64,000 nt of DNA from Thalassovita sp. (GTDB lineage: Bacteria; Pseudomonadota; Alphaproteobacteria; Rhodobacterales; Rhodobacteraceae). The first letter of the stretch is position 1, and the number at the start of each line of letters is the position of its first letter. The notes below the pieces were generated by a model, which did not search any database, had not been told where the DNA came from, and was given only the letters and a program-made list of their open reading frames with translations. The position numbers and the translations under genes were made by a program. This document shows positions 1-9,137 of the stretch, one piece after another. The stretch is taken from positions 1 to 64,000 of the forward strand of contig NZ_OY829290.1 of the NCBI RefSeq assembly GCF_963691685.1. Reading direction: 5' to 3'.

Positions 1-542
1 CACTGGCCGGGCAACGCACGTTGTTGATCGACGCGGATCTGCGCAGCCCAAACATTCAGGCCTTCATCGGGGCGGAGCCAAACGTGGGCCTGCTGGAATA
101 CCTGCAATCCAATGGTGCGCTGCGCCAGAAACAGGCGGGGGCTGGCCGGGATGACAATGATGCGCCCGTGGAACAGTTTTATCTGCGCGATCCGCGCAGC
201 CCCTTGGCGATTATCCTTGGCAGTCGGCGCGCGGATGTGCCGACAGATGCGCCGTTGCAATCCACGGCCTTCAAGGCACTTCTGGACAATGCACGTGGCG
301 CCTTTGATGTGGTAATTGTGGATTCCGCCCCTTTGGCGCCGCTGGTGGACACGCAGTATATCGCGCCGCTGGTGGATGTGGCGGTGCTCTGCGTCCGCTT
401 TGGTCAGGCTACCCAGGTTGAGCTGCGCAGCGCCTACACCAGCCTGCGGGAAACCCTGCCGGAAGATGCAGCGATCATCGGGATCCTGAATGGGGTGGAG
501 GGGCGCAGTCAGGGCTACAGTTATGGCAGCTATTTTGACTGA
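1..542 (+). CDS. Wzc/CpsD-type tyrosine kinase (BY-kinase), C-terminal part, 5' truncated by window edge
   Basis: The open frame enters from the left edge (codons in phase from base 3) and ends at a TGA at 540-542. The visible part begins with the Walker A' block LLIDADLRSPNI typical of BY-kinases and ParA-like ATPases. It then has a Walker B-like FDVVIVDSAP and ends in a tyrosine-rich tail, GYSYGSYFD. Such C-terminal Tyr clusters are the autophosphorylation sites of Wzc/CpsD kinases that govern polysaccharide chain length and export, acting at the inner membrane with a Wzz/GumC partner. The P-loop lies outside the window. It converges on gyrB with a shared hairpin between them. A second, more divergent BY-kinase lies at 39797. 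Confidence 0.8.
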   Translation, partial: LAGQRTLLIDADLRSPNIQAFIGAEPNVGLLEYLQSNGALRQKQAGAGRDDNDAPVEQFYLRDPRSPLAIILGSRRADVPTDAPLQSTAFKALLDNARGAFDVVIVDSAPLAPLVDTQYIAPLVDVAVLCVRFGQATQVELRSAYTSLRETLPEDAAIIGILNGVEGRSQGYSYGSYFD

Positions 543-548
543 GGATGC

Positions 549-585
549 AAAAACGCCCTGCGGTTGGAACCAGCAGGGCGTTTTT
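549..585. terminator. Bidirectional rho-independent terminator between BY-kinase and gyrB
   Basis: A perfect 13-bp stem (549-561 with 573-585, AAAAACGCCCTGC and its complement) closes an 11-nt loop. The A-run on one arm and T-run on the other let it work on both strands. It lies between the stop of the + strand kinase (542) and the stop of the - strand gyrB (605), as expected for a shared terminator of convergent genes. Confidence 0.85.
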
Positions 586-604
586 AATTGCGATCTTGGG
601 GCGT

Positions 605-3022
605 TTAGAAATCCAGGTTTTCCACGCTCAGCGCGTTTTGCTGGATGAATTCGCGGCGGGGTTCCACCACATCGCCCATCAGCTTGGTAAAGATGTCGTC
701 CGCCTCGGTCATATCCTCAACCTGAACCTGCAGCAGGGTGCGCGCTTCGGGGTCCAGCGTGGTCTCCCACAGCTGATCCGGGTTCATCTCCCCCAGACCT
801 TTGTAGCGCTGCAGCGACAGGCCTTTTTCACCCTCTTTCAGGATCGCGTTCAGCAGATCCAGCGGGCCGTGGATCAGCACCGACCGATCCTTGCGCATCA
901 GGGTTGCAGGTAGGGTGTAAATCTCCTGCAAGCTTTGGGTGAAGCTGCCGGTTTTGCGAGCTTCGCCCGAACGCAGCATCGGACCGTCCAGCGTGCGCAC
1001 CTCTTCAACGCCGCGCAGAATACGGGCCAGACGGATGCCGTGATCCTGGGTGATCCGGCCCTGCCAGCCACGTTCATATTCCAGCGCGATATCGTCCAGA
1101 CGTTTGGCAACCTTATCGGCCACGCCTTGCAGGTCCGCATCCACCGCACCGGGGACAAAGGCGCCGGCAATGGCGGCCTGTTCCAGAATGTGGCGCGGGT
1201 AATGGGTGGGGAAGGCATCCAGCAGACGTTTCAGGCTGCGCGCCTCTTCGACAACACGCTTCAGATCGGCGCCGGCGATTTCCATGCCAGTGCCCAGCTT
1301 CAGCACGGTGTCCTGAATGCCCTGATCGATCAGATATTCGTCCATCGCGGCCTGATCTTTCAGATAGACCTCAGACTTGCCGCGGCTGACCTTGTAAAGC
1401 GGCGGCTGCGCAATGAACAGGTGACCTGCTTCGATCAGCTCGGGCATCTGACGGTAGAAGAAGGTCAACAGCAGGGTCCGGATGTGGGCGCCGTCGACGT
1501 CCGCATCGGTCATGATGACGATCTTGTGGTAGCGCAGCTTGTCCAGATTGAACTCATCCCGGCCAATGCCGGTACCCAGCGCCATCACGAGGTTGCCGAT
1601 CTCCTGACTGGAGAGCATCCGGTCAAACCGCGCGCGTTCCACGTTCAGGATCTTACCTTTCAGGGGCAGAATGGCTTGGGTCTGACGGTCACGTCCGGTC
1701 TGCGCAGAACCACCGGCCGAGTCACCCTCGACCAGGAAGACTTCGGTTTTGGACGGATCTTTTTCCGAACAGTCTTTCAGCTTACCGGCCAGGAAGTTCA
1801 CATCCATTGCGGTTTTGCGGCGGGTCAGCTCGCGCGCTTTACGGGCGGCTTCGCGGGCCAGCGCGGCCTCAATGATCTTGGAGACGATCATCTTGGCGGT
1901 GTTTGGGTTTTCCTCAAACCACTCGGCAAGTTTTTCGCCAGCAAGGGATTCCACCGCCGGGCGCACCTCAGACGAAACCAGCTTGTCCTTGGTCTGGGAC
2001 GAGAATTTGGGATCCGGCACTTTCACCGACAGAACGCAGGTCAGGCCTTCGCGGGCGTCATCGCCGGTGAAGCTGACCTTTTCCTTTTTGCCGATGCCGT
2101 TGTCCTGCGCGTATTTTGACAGGGTCCGGGTCAGCGCGCCGCGGAAACCCGCCAGGTGGGTGCCGCCGTCGCGCTGCGGTATGTTGTTGGTAAAGGGCAG
2201 AACGGTTTCGTGGTAGCTGTCATTCCACCACATCGCCAGTTCAACGCCGATATCGTCCTTCTCACCGCGCACATAGATCGGATCCTCCATCAGGGAGGTT
2301 TTGGAACGGTCGAGGTATTTCACAAACTCTTTTACACCACCGTCATAGTAGAGCTCAGTGCGCAGCGCTTCGGCGGGGCGCTCATCTTCCAGGATGATCC
2401 GCACGCCGGAGTTCAGGAAGGCCAGTTCGCGCAGACGCTTTTCCAGCGTCTCAAACGAATATTCGAGGTTCGAGAAGGTATCGGTGGAGGCAAGGAAGCG
2501 CACCTCGGTGCCCTTCTGGCCATCCGCATCGCCAACAACACGCAGATGTTCGGTGCATTCGCCGTGTTCGAACTTGGCCCAGTGTTCCTTGCCGTTGCGC
2601 CAGATGCGCAGTTCCAGCCAGACCGACAGCGCGTTCACAACCGAAACGCCCACACCGTGCAGACCGCCGGACACCTTGTAGGAGTTGCTGTCAAACTTAC
2701 CACCGGCGTGCAGCTGGGTCATGATGACCTCGGCCGCTGAAACGCCTTCTTCTTCGTGGATATCCACCGGAATCCCACGGCCGTTGTCGCGCACGGAAAC
2801 CGAACTGTCGGCGTGGATTTTCACATGGACAAAGTCCGCGTGTTTGGCCAGCGCCTCATCGATGCCGTTGTCCACGACCTCATAAACCATGTGATGCAGG
2901 CCCGAACCGTCATCGGTGTCCCCGATGTACATGCCGGGGCGTTTGCGCACTGCTTCCAAGCCCTTGAGAACCTTGATGGAATCTGCGCCGTATTCCTGCG
3001 AATTTTGCTCGGTGTCGGACAT
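605..3022 (-). CDS. gyrB: DNA gyrase subunit B
   Basis: ATPase subunit of DNA gyrase, which with GyrA introduces negative supercoils. The protein of about 805 aa shows the GHKL ATPase domain (GLHGVGVSVVNAL), the TOPRIM motifs EGDSAGGSA and DADVDGAH, and the C-terminal tail YKGLGEMNPDQLWETT. The start at 3022 (MSDTEQNSQEYG) is chosen because an AGGAAGG ribosome-binding site lies 5 nt upstream; an upstream in-frame start at 3049 would place coding sequence almost against the promoter. In many relatives gyrB directly follows recF; here polysaccharide genes separate them. Confidence 0.98.
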   Translation of the reverse strand: MSDTEQNSQEYGADSIKVLKGLEAVRKRPGMYIGDTDDGSGLHHMVYEVVDNGIDEALAKHADFVHVKIHADSSVSVRDNGRGIPVDIHEEEGVSAAEVIMTQLHAGGKFDSNSYKVSGGLHGVGVSVVNALSVWLELRIWRNGKEHWAKFEHGECTEHLRVVGDADGQKGTEVRFLASTDTFSNLEYSFETLEKRLRELAFLNSGVRIILEDERPAEALRTELYYDGGVKEFVKYLDRSKTSLMEDPIYVRGEKDDIGVELAMWWNDSYHETVLPFTNNIPQRDGGTHLAGFRGALTRTLSKYAQDNGIGKKEKVSFTGDDAREGLTCVLSVKVPDPKFSSQTKDKLVSSEVRPAVESLAGEKLAEWFEENPNTAKMIVSKIIEAALAREAARKARELTRRKTAMDVNFLAGKLKDCSEKDPSKTEVFLVEGDSAGGSAQTGRDRQTQAILPLKGKILNVERARFDRMLSSQEIGNLVMALGTGIGRDEFNLDKLRYHKIVIMTDADVDGAHIRTLLLTFFYRQMPELIEAGHLFIAQPPLYKVSRGKSEVYLKDQAAMDEYLIDQGIQDTVLKLGTGMEIAGADLKRVVEEARSLKRLLDAFPTHYPRHILEQAAIAGAFVPGAVDADLQGVADKVAKRLDDIALEYERGWQGRITQDHGIRLARILRGVEEVRTLDGPMLRSGEARKTGSFTQSLQEIYTLPATLMRKDRSVLIHGPLDLLNAILKEGEKGLSLQRYKGLGEMNPDQLWETTLDPEARTLLQVQVEDMTEADDIFTKLMGDVVEPRREFIQQNALSVENLDF

Positions 3023-3051
3023 GCCGGCCTTCCTACGTTTTTGGTCCAAAA

Positions 3052-3080
3052 CATATACGAAACCTGACAGGGGATGTCAC
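3052..3080 (-). promoter_or_regulatory. Predicted sigma-70 promoter of gyrB
   Basis: On the minus strand a GTGACA -35 element (3080-3075) and a TATATG -10 element (3057-3052) are separated by exactly 17 nt, about 30 nt upstream of the gyrB ATG. This is one of the clearest housekeeping-type promoters in the window. Confidence 0.6.
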
Positions 3081-3155
3081 GCCCTGCGGGGCATTTTGGT
3101 GGTCTCAGGTAGGGGGGATCAGGCGGGTGCGTGGTGGGGTGCCTTGCGTGGCGTG

Positions 3156-5036
3156 TTACGGCGCGTTGGTGGTGCCTTCGCGGTCGGCTTCTTCCTGTGT
3201 TTCCACCCAGCGTTTGATCACGTCACGGGCGGCGGAAGCATCGTTTTCCTCAATCGCCAGACGCAGATCCTTCAGCGCGGTGGCAATCTCGATCTCTGAC
3301 AACAACCCTTCCTGGGCGCGCAGGATTTTCGGGTGGGGTGTGGTCAGCATATCGGGGCTGATCAACAGCTCTTCAATCAGTTTTTCACCGGGGCGCAGGC
3401 CGGTGACTTTGATTTCAACATCACCGTCCGGATTGCCCTCATCGCGGACTTCAAAACCGGCGCCTTCGATCATCTGACGGGCCAGTCGGCGGATCGGGAC
3501 CAGATCCCCCATATCCAGCACAAAGACATCCCCCCCGCGCGAAAAGGTGCCGGCCAGCAGCACCAGACGCGCGGCCTCGGAAATGGTCATGAAATAGCGC
3601 GCAACATCATTGTGGGTCAGTGTCACCGGGCCGCCTCGTGCGATCTGTTCCTCAAACAGCGGGATAACCGAACCGGAGGACCCCATCACATTGCCAAAGC
3701 GCACCATCGAGAACATGGTGCCATCGCTGCGGGTGGCCAGATCCTGCACCGCCATCTCCGCCAACCGTTTGGAGGCGCCCATGATGTTCGTTGGCCGCAC
3801 AGCCTTGTCTGAACTGACAAGAATGAAGCGTTCGACGCCTGCCAGACGCGCCGCATCCGCAAGGGTTTTGGTGCCCATCACGTTGTTCTGCAGGCCAGCG
3901 ATTTCGTTCTTTTCCACCATCGGCACGTGTTTGTACGCGGCGGCGTGCAGGACCACTTCGATTTGGTTTTGCTGCAGCAGGCTTTCCATCATCTTCCGAT
4001 CACAGACGGATCCCAAAATGGCGGTGATCGGCAGATCCGGGGCGATCGATTGCAGCTCTTTCTCAATCGAATAAAGCGCCAGTTCTGAGTGATCCAGCAG
4101 CACCAGATGGGACGGGCGGCAGGCCACCAATTGGCGGCAGAGTTCTGACCCGATTGACCCACCCGCACCGGTGACCAGCAGACGGTGGCCTTGATAGGCG
4201 TGCGACACGGCGGGCAGATCTTCATCCAGCCCGGTACGACCCAGCAGTTCATCAATGGGGACGGGGCTGTAGCGTTTGGACAGATCCACATCGGTCAGAA
4301 GATCCGCAAAGGACGGCAGCGTGTGCACCTCACAGCCATAACGGCGCAGGCGCATGGCGATTTTGGCGTGGGTCGATGGGGTGGCTGAGGGCATGGCCAG
4401 CACCACGCGGTTGACCTCCTTGCGGTTGACCAGATCTTCAATCCGGCTGGAGGCGTAAACCGCAGCCCCCATCAGGGTCAGGCTCTGAAGTTTGGGATTG
4501 TCGTCGACAAAAGCCACAAGCTCCACGTCATCGCCGGCGCGCAGGGCCGCGGCCAGCTGCAGACCGGTCTGGCCCGCGCCGTAGATGATCAACCGGGTGC
4601 GGCCGGGTCCGGTGCGATAGATGGCAAGAACCAACTGGCGCAGCAACAGACGGCTCATCGCGATCCCGATGAGCAATACCATCGCAAAAACAGCAAATAG
4701 CGCGGTCGGTAGGCCGGTGTCTGTGACAAAACTCAGGCTTGAACAGGCCACAGCGACAAGCGCGGCCACCAAACAGCTGCGCAGAATGCCAGAAGATTCA
4801 TAAGCATTCAGGCTGAGCCGGTGCAGACCAAGAACATTGGCGGTGCTGGCGCAAAAGAGCGAGGCGAAAACCAACAGTGTCAGCAACGCAACGGGTTGCT
4901 GCAGCATCTGGCTCAAAGACTGAAGCAGGAAAAGGGTAAGCAGCAGAGAGAGCGGCGCGACCAACAGATCAATCGCCATAAAAAACAATCGCTTATTCTG
5001 GTCTCTTAAATGAGAGACAAACGAATAGAGCGTCAT
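3156..5036 (-). CDS. Membrane-anchored NDP-sugar 4,6-dehydratase/epimerase (CapD/WbpM/PglF family)
   Basis: This 626-aa protein has several N-terminal membrane helices (about residues 15-120). A first Rossmann-like domain (LIIYGAGQTGLQL, about 150) and a second catalytic SDR domain (LLVTGAGGSIGSEL, about 290) follow. The catalytic region reads SSDKAVRPTNIMGASKR, so the usual Tyr-x3-Lys is Met-x3-Lys, as in the WbpM/PglF/FlaA1 extended SDRs. Members convert UDP-GlcNAc to 4-keto-6-deoxy sugars for exopolysaccharide or O-antigen. It lies between gyrB and a phosphosugar transferase, consistent with making the first sugar of an EPS repeat unit. The exact substrate cannot be read from sequence. Confidence 0.9.
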   Translation of the reverse strand: MTLYSFVSHLRDQNKRLFFMAIDLLVAPLSLLLTLFLLQSLSQMLQQPVALLTLLVFASLFCASTANVLGLHRLSLNAYESSGILRSCLVAALVAVACSSLSFVTDTGLPTALFAVFAMVLLIGIAMSRLLLRQLVLAIYRTGPGRTRLIIYGAGQTGLQLAAALRAGDDVELVAFVDDNPKLQSLTLMGAAVYASSRIEDLVNRKEVNRVVLAMPSATPSTHAKIAMRLRRYGCEVHTLPSFADLLTDVDLSKRYSPVPIDELLGRTGLDEDLPAVSHAYQGHRLLVTGAGGSIGSELCRQLVACRPSHLVLLDHSELALYSIEKELQSIAPDLPITAILGSVCDRKMMESLLQQNQIEVVLHAAAYKHVPMVEKNEIAGLQNNVMGTKTLADAARLAGVERFILVSSDKAVRPTNIMGASKRLAEMAVQDLATRSDGTMFSMVRFGNVMGSSGSVIPLFEEQIARGGPVTLTHNDVARYFMTISEAARLVLLAGTFSRGGDVFVLDMGDLVPIRRLARQMIEGAGFEVRDEGNPDGDVEIKVTGLRPGEKLIEELLISPDMLTTPHPKILRAQEGLLSEIEIATALKDLRLAIEENDASAARDVIKRWVETQEEADREGTTNAP

Positions 5037-5201
5037 TTTGCCCTCCTAATAACACCAATCAGCGGTCGCTTTCTGTAGCTCTAATCTTGGAAAGTAACCA
5101 AGCCGCTAACAAATGGCTTTACCACAGTATTGGATTTTACTTGCAAGGCGCAAGATCTGGTATCGCGCGTTGCGTGTGTGTGGCAAATCTGACGCCGTTT
5201 T

Positions 5202-5810
5202 TTATTTCTTAAGCGTACGTTTTAGGACGTAGAGATCCAACCAGAGCGAGAGATGTGCCTGATAGATCAGGTCCAGCCGCGCTTTGCGTGGTACGCAGCG
5301 TCGGCAATAGAGGGCCTCGGTCTCTTCGGCGCTGGTTGAGGTGGCAAGGATGCGTTCTTCGTGCTGATGGAAAACAGCTGTGGCCAGACCGGTCACGCCG
5401 GGGCGGTTTTGCAGAACCTTGGCGTAAAGCTCCGGGTAAAGCTCGACATAGCGGCGCAGCGGTGGGCGGGGGCCGACAAAGGACATATCCCCACGTAGGA
5501 TGTTCAGCAGTTGCGGCAGTTCATCCAACCGGCTGCGGCGCAGAAACTGGCCTGTGGCGGTGATGCGTGTGTCTTTGTCTTGGCCCGTCACGCCGCGGTC
5601 TTCGGCATCGGGCTTCATGGTGCGGAACTTCCACAGCCAGAACGGTGATTTTTCCGTGCGCATTCGTTCTGAGACGTAAAACACCGGCCGCCCGTCGCGC
5701 AGCAGGATCCACAGCGCAACGCCGATCAGCACTGGCGACAGCAGGAGCGCCAGAAAGAGGGCAAAGAAGACATCAAACAGGCGTTTCCAGATCGGCAGGC
5801 GCTGCGGCAT
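5202..5810 (-). CDS. Bacterial sugar transferase (undecaprenyl-phosphate phosphosugar transferase)
   Basis: A 202-aa monotopic phosphoglycosyl transferase of the PglC/WcaJ catalytic-core type. It has an N-terminal hydrophobic re-entrant segment (about 10-35), the motif FWLWKFRTMKPDA, the catalytic Asp-Glu pair in RSRLDELPQLLNIL, and GDMSFVGPRPPL. It transfers a sugar-1-phosphate to undecaprenyl phosphate to start repeat-unit assembly. Its ATG overlaps the stop of the upstream reductase gene by one base (TAATG), indicating translational coupling. It lacks the extra N-terminal membrane domain of full-length WbaP/WcaJ. Confidence 0.93.
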   Translation of the reverse strand: MPQRLPIWKRLFDVFFALFLALLLSPVLIGVALWILLRDGRPVFYVSERMRTEKSPFWLWKFRTMKPDAEDRGVTGQDKDTRITATGQFLRRSRLDELPQLLNILRGDMSFVGPRPPLRRYVELYPELYAKVLQNRPGVTGLATAVFHQHEERILATSTSAEETEALYCRRCVPRKARLDLIYQAHLSLWLDLYVLKRTLKK

Positions 5811-6637
5811 TACATCACCCCAAGCCGGTGCAAGTCGGCGACAATTGCTGCGGGATCAGAGCTGTTGGGGGCAAGCGGAACCAAGGACTGCAGCAGGCTG
5901 GTGTCCAGCACCGCGGTTTCGCGGGCGGTTTCCGGGGCGGGTGACCAGTGAAAGGCGCGGTTAGCGGCTGCCAGCAGCGCCTCCATCCGGATGGGCTCTG
6001 TGGCGCCAACGTTCAACGCCTGTGGCAAGTCGTTGAGGGGCAGATGCGCCAGACCTAGAACCACCTTGGCCAGATCAGCAGGCGCGATATAGCTGCGCAA
6101 CGGGCCGTGGCCTGAGGCAAACTGATCCAGCCGGATCAAATTGTCCTCGACCAACGCGCGGGCCAGGCTTTCGGCGCCGGCGACAGATCCAAGCCGCAGG
6201 CAACAGCGCCGCGGGCCGGGGGCCACCTGCACCGCCTGTTCCATTTCGGTTTTGGCCATCCCATAGGCGTTTGAATTGCCCAGCGGATCTTCTTCACGCA
6301 ACGCACCGGTTTGTGGCAGATAGGCCGCAATCGAGGACGCGTGCAAAACCCGATCGGCCCCGGTTTCCGCGCCGATACGTTGAGCTTCGATCGCAAGGGT
6401 GCGATTGGCGGGCAGATCCGTCGGCCCGCCCCAAAGCGACAGCACCGTATCCACCTTGCCAAAGACATCCGTCGCCGCACCGGGGCGAAACGGGATCATG
6501 CCAGGCTGTGCGGTGCGGGCCTGCCAGATGACCTGCGTGTGTTCGGGCGGATCAATCGACCAGACCTGACGCAACAGCGTACCAACAGCCCCGGTTGCCC
6601 CCAGAACCAACAGACGTTTTTGAGGATCTGCGTTCAC
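5810..6637 (-). CDS. NAD(P)-dependent sugar epimerase/reductase (extended SDR)
   Basis: A 275-aa SDR-type protein. It starts with a nucleotide-binding GATGAVGTL motif at about residue 14 and has a Tyr-x3-Lys active site in NAYGMAKTEME. Its role is probably to reduce or epimerise a nucleotide sugar, or to modify a lipid-linked sugar, in the EPS pathway, since the next gene is the phosphosugar transferase. Its start overlaps the end of recF by 4 bases (6634-6637), placing EPS genes in the dnaN-recF transcription unit. Substrate unknown. Confidence 0.8.
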   Translation of the reverse strand: MNADPQKRLLVLGATGAVGTLLRQVWSIDPPEHTQVIWQARTAQPGMIPFRPGAATDVFGKVDTVLSLWGGPTDLPANRTLAIEAQRIGAETGADRVLHASSIAAYLPQTGALREEDPLGNSNAYGMAKTEMEQAVQVAPGPRRCCLRLGSVAGAESLARALVEDNLIRLDQFASGHGPLRSYIAPADLAKVVLGLAHLPLNDLPQALNVGATEPIRMEALLAAANRAFHWSPAPETARETAVLDTSLLQSLVPLAPNSSDPAAIVADLHRLGVM

Positions 6638-7749
6638 TTCGGTCCCTCCGCTTGCATCAGCTCTGACAGCCCGACGTCATCGCGCACCTCAAGGTACTGC
6701 GCGCGGGCGCCGAGGCTTGTAAACAGTTCCGGCCCGGTGCCGGTCATCCAGGCCTGCGCGCCAAAGCCACAGATTTCATCGTAAAGTGCGGCCAGTCGGG
6801 TGGCATCCAGATGCGCTGCGACCTCATCCAGCAGCAGAATCGGCGGCATGCCGATCTGTGCCGCCAGCGCCCGCGCATTGGCTAGGATCAATGAGACCAG
6901 CAAGGCCTTTTGTTCTCCGGTGGAACAGTCGCGCGCCGGCACGCCCTTGGCTGCAAAGACACCATAAAGATCGGTGCGATGTGGCCCGACAAGGGACCGC
7001 CCGGCAGCGATGTCACGGAAACGGCTTTCCTCAAAGGCGGCGATCAGGTCCGCCTCCGTTTCCGGCATTTCGCCTTCACTTTGGGTGAGTTCCAGATCGG
7101 CTGTTGGGAAGGCGGTTTCTGCCTGTGCCTGCGCCTCTGCGATAAAGGAAAGCGTTTTCAGGCGATTGGCGTGAATGGCCGCGCCATGTTCGGCCATCTG
7201 CGCCTCTAGCGCCTTGTACCAGAAGGCATCGCGCTGCTGATCCTTTAGCAGCCGATTGCGTTCGCGCATGGCTTTTTCATAGGCTAGGGTTGCCTCACCA
7301 TGGCTGGGAAAGAAAGACAGCGCCATCCGGTCCAGAAACCGCCTGCGCCCCTCCGCCCCTTCGATCCAGAGGCGATCCATCGAAGGGATCAGCCAGAGAA
7401 TCCGGGCCTGTTTGGCCAGTTCCAATTGCGGATGGGATTTACCGTCGATCTTCAGCTGACGTGCCGCGCCGCCTTCTGACCAAATCTCAATCTCTGAGTG
7501 CTGGTCGCCGCGTTGCAACAGGCCGGTCAGCTTCCATCCCAGTGCTTCGGGGCGGCGAGTCATATCCTCGGCCGAGGCGCGGCGCAGGCCGCGACCGGGG
7601 GAAAACAGCGAGACCGCTTCGAGGATGTTGGTTTTGCCAGATCCATTGGCGCCGTAAATCGCCACGGGACGGCCATCACAGGTAATCTCCGCCCGCTTGT
7701 GCGAGCGAAAGTGCGATAGCGTCAGGGATCGGAGTGCAAGATCAGCCAT
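6634..7749 (-). CDS. recF: DNA replication and repair protein RecF
   Basis: RecF loads RecA at gapped DNA with RecO and RecR. The protein shows the ABC/SMC-like P-loop IYGANGSGKTNILEA, the signature region STGEQKALLVSLIL and Walker B ILLLDEVAAHLD. The start at 7749 (MADLALRSLTLSHFRSHKRA) gives about 371 aa and begins where RecF homologues usually begin. An alternative ATG at 7791 would add 14 residues. Neither start has a strong ribosome-binding site. It lies just downstream of dnaN in the classic origin-region order and overlaps the following SDR gene. Confidence 0.95.
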   Translation of the reverse strand: MADLALRSLTLSHFRSHKRAEITCDGRPVAIYGANGSGKTNILEAVSLFSPGRGLRRASAEDMTRRPEALGWKLTGLLQRGDQHSEIEIWSEGGAARQLKIDGKSHPQLELAKQARILWLIPSMDRLWIEGAEGRRRFLDRMALSFFPSHGEATLAYEKAMRERNRLLKDQQRDAFWYKALEAQMAEHGAAIHANRLKTLSFIAEAQAQAETAFPTADLELTQSEGEMPETEADLIAAFEESRFRDIAAGRSLVGPHRTDLYGVFAAKGVPARDCSTGEQKALLVSLILANARALAAQIGMPPILLLDEVAAHLDATRLAALYDEICGFGAQAWMTGTGPELFTSLGARAQYLEVRDDVGLSELMQAEGPK

Positions 7750-7817
7750 GGGGGCGTTTTCTGGGGCAGAAAACGCCAGCGGAGTTTGCATCAAACCCCG
7801 CCAGCGGGACCGTCAGG

Positions 7818-8936
7818 TCAGACGCGCATCGGCATGACGACATAGACGGCGGAGGTGTCACTGCCTTCGCGCATCAGGGTCGGGTCACCGGAGGAGTTGA
7901 ACATGAAGACAGCGTTTTCGCGGTCAACCTGGCTGGCAATTTCCAGCAGGTACTTGGCGTTGAAGCCAATCTCCAGGCGTTCGTCATTATAGGCAACGGC
8001 CAGCTCTTCTTCGGCGGCGCCGCTGTCTGGTGCGTTGACCGACAGGATCAGGCGATCCTCTTCCAGCGACATTTTCACAGCGCGCGAACGTTCCGAAGAA
8101 ACGGTGGCCACCCGGTCCACGGCCGAGGCAAATTCCGAAGCGTCCACTTCCATCTTGCGGGTGTTGCCCACGGGGATCACGCGGCTGTAATCGGGGAAGG
8201 TGCCATCGATGACCTTGGAGGTCAGGGTGATGTTCGGCGTGGCAAAGCGGATTTTGGTTTCGCTGACAGACACGGCAATCAGCATCTCGTCATCGTCCAG
8301 CAGCTTGCGCAGCTCACCCACGGTTTTGCGCGGCACGATCACACCGGGCATGTCGCCCGCTTCCATCGGCAGATCGGCGTCGATGCGGGCCAGACGGTGA
8401 CCGTCGGTTGCCACAGCGCGCAGCACCTTGCCGTTTTCGCTGTCCGAGACATGCAGGTAAACACCGTTCAGGTAATACCGGGTTTCTTCGGTCGAGATGG
8501 CGAATTTCGATTTGTCGAACAGGCGGCGCAGCACCGGCGCGGGCGCGGTGAAGTTGCTGGCGTATTCGGCACTGGCCATGACCGGGAAATCTTCCTTGGG
8601 CAGGGTGGCCAGGTTGAAGTTGGAGCGGCCCGCCTCAACGGTCAGACGACCGGCAACGCCATCTTCGGTCAGGGTGACCAGCGCGCCATCGGGCAGTTTG
8701 CGAACAATCTCGTGCAGGGTAACAGCCGAAACCGTGGTCGAGCCGGCCTTTTCAACCTGTGCAGTGGCCTTGTCGACCACTTCGATGTCCAGGTCGGTGG
8801 CGCGGAACTGCACCGTGTCGCCTTCGGCTTCGATCAAGACGTTTGCCAGGATCGGAATGGTGTTGCGCCGTTCCACAACCGACTGCGCCTGAGAGACGGC
8901 CTTCAGAAGCGTCCCGCGTTCGATGCTGAATTTCAT
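7818..8936 (-). CDS. dnaN: DNA polymerase III beta subunit (sliding clamp)
   Basis: A 372-aa processivity clamp that encircles DNA as a dimer. It starts MKFSIERGTLLKAVSQ and ends with the family-typical VYVVMPMRV. The start at 8936 is supported by a purine-rich GGAGCGAGGGA directly upstream; longer in-frame extension is not needed. It lies between dnaA (201 bp upstream) and recF (short gap), as in most bacterial origin regions. Confidence 0.98.
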   Translation of the reverse strand: MKFSIERGTLLKAVSQAQSVVERRNTIPILANVLIEAEGDTVQFRATDLDIEVVDKATAQVEKAGSTTVSAVTLHEIVRKLPDGALVTLTEDGVAGRLTVEAGRSNFNLATLPKEDFPVMASAEYASNFTAPAPVLRRLFDKSKFAISTEETRYYLNGVYLHVSDSENGKVLRAVATDGHRLARIDADLPMEAGDMPGVIVPRKTVGELRKLLDDDEMLIAVSVSETKIRFATPNITLTSKVIDGTFPDYSRVIPVGNTRKMEVDASEFASAVDRVATVSSERSRAVKMSLEEDRLILSVNAPDSGAAEEELAVAYNDERLEIGFNAKYLLEIASQVDRENAVFMFNSSGDPTLMREGSDTSAVYVVMPMRV

Positions 8937-9137
8937 TCCCTCGCTCCTATCCCTGTTCGGCCCGTCTTGGGGGAGTGCAAGGTAACGCATTCCCGAAGGG
9001 CCTCAAGCCTTTTCTTGGTTTCTCTGATGCTTTGACGGGGGCGTCAAGGGCCGTCAAGACAATGGGCGCCGCCAGCGGATGCAGCGACGCCCAAATGTGC
9101 GGTTCTGGTGACGCTTTTTGGCGTCCCCTGATGTGGC

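Noticed and set aside
7734..9035. Long + strand frame opposite dnaN
   Set aside because: It is antisense to dnaN, has no family resemblance and reflects high GC with few stops.
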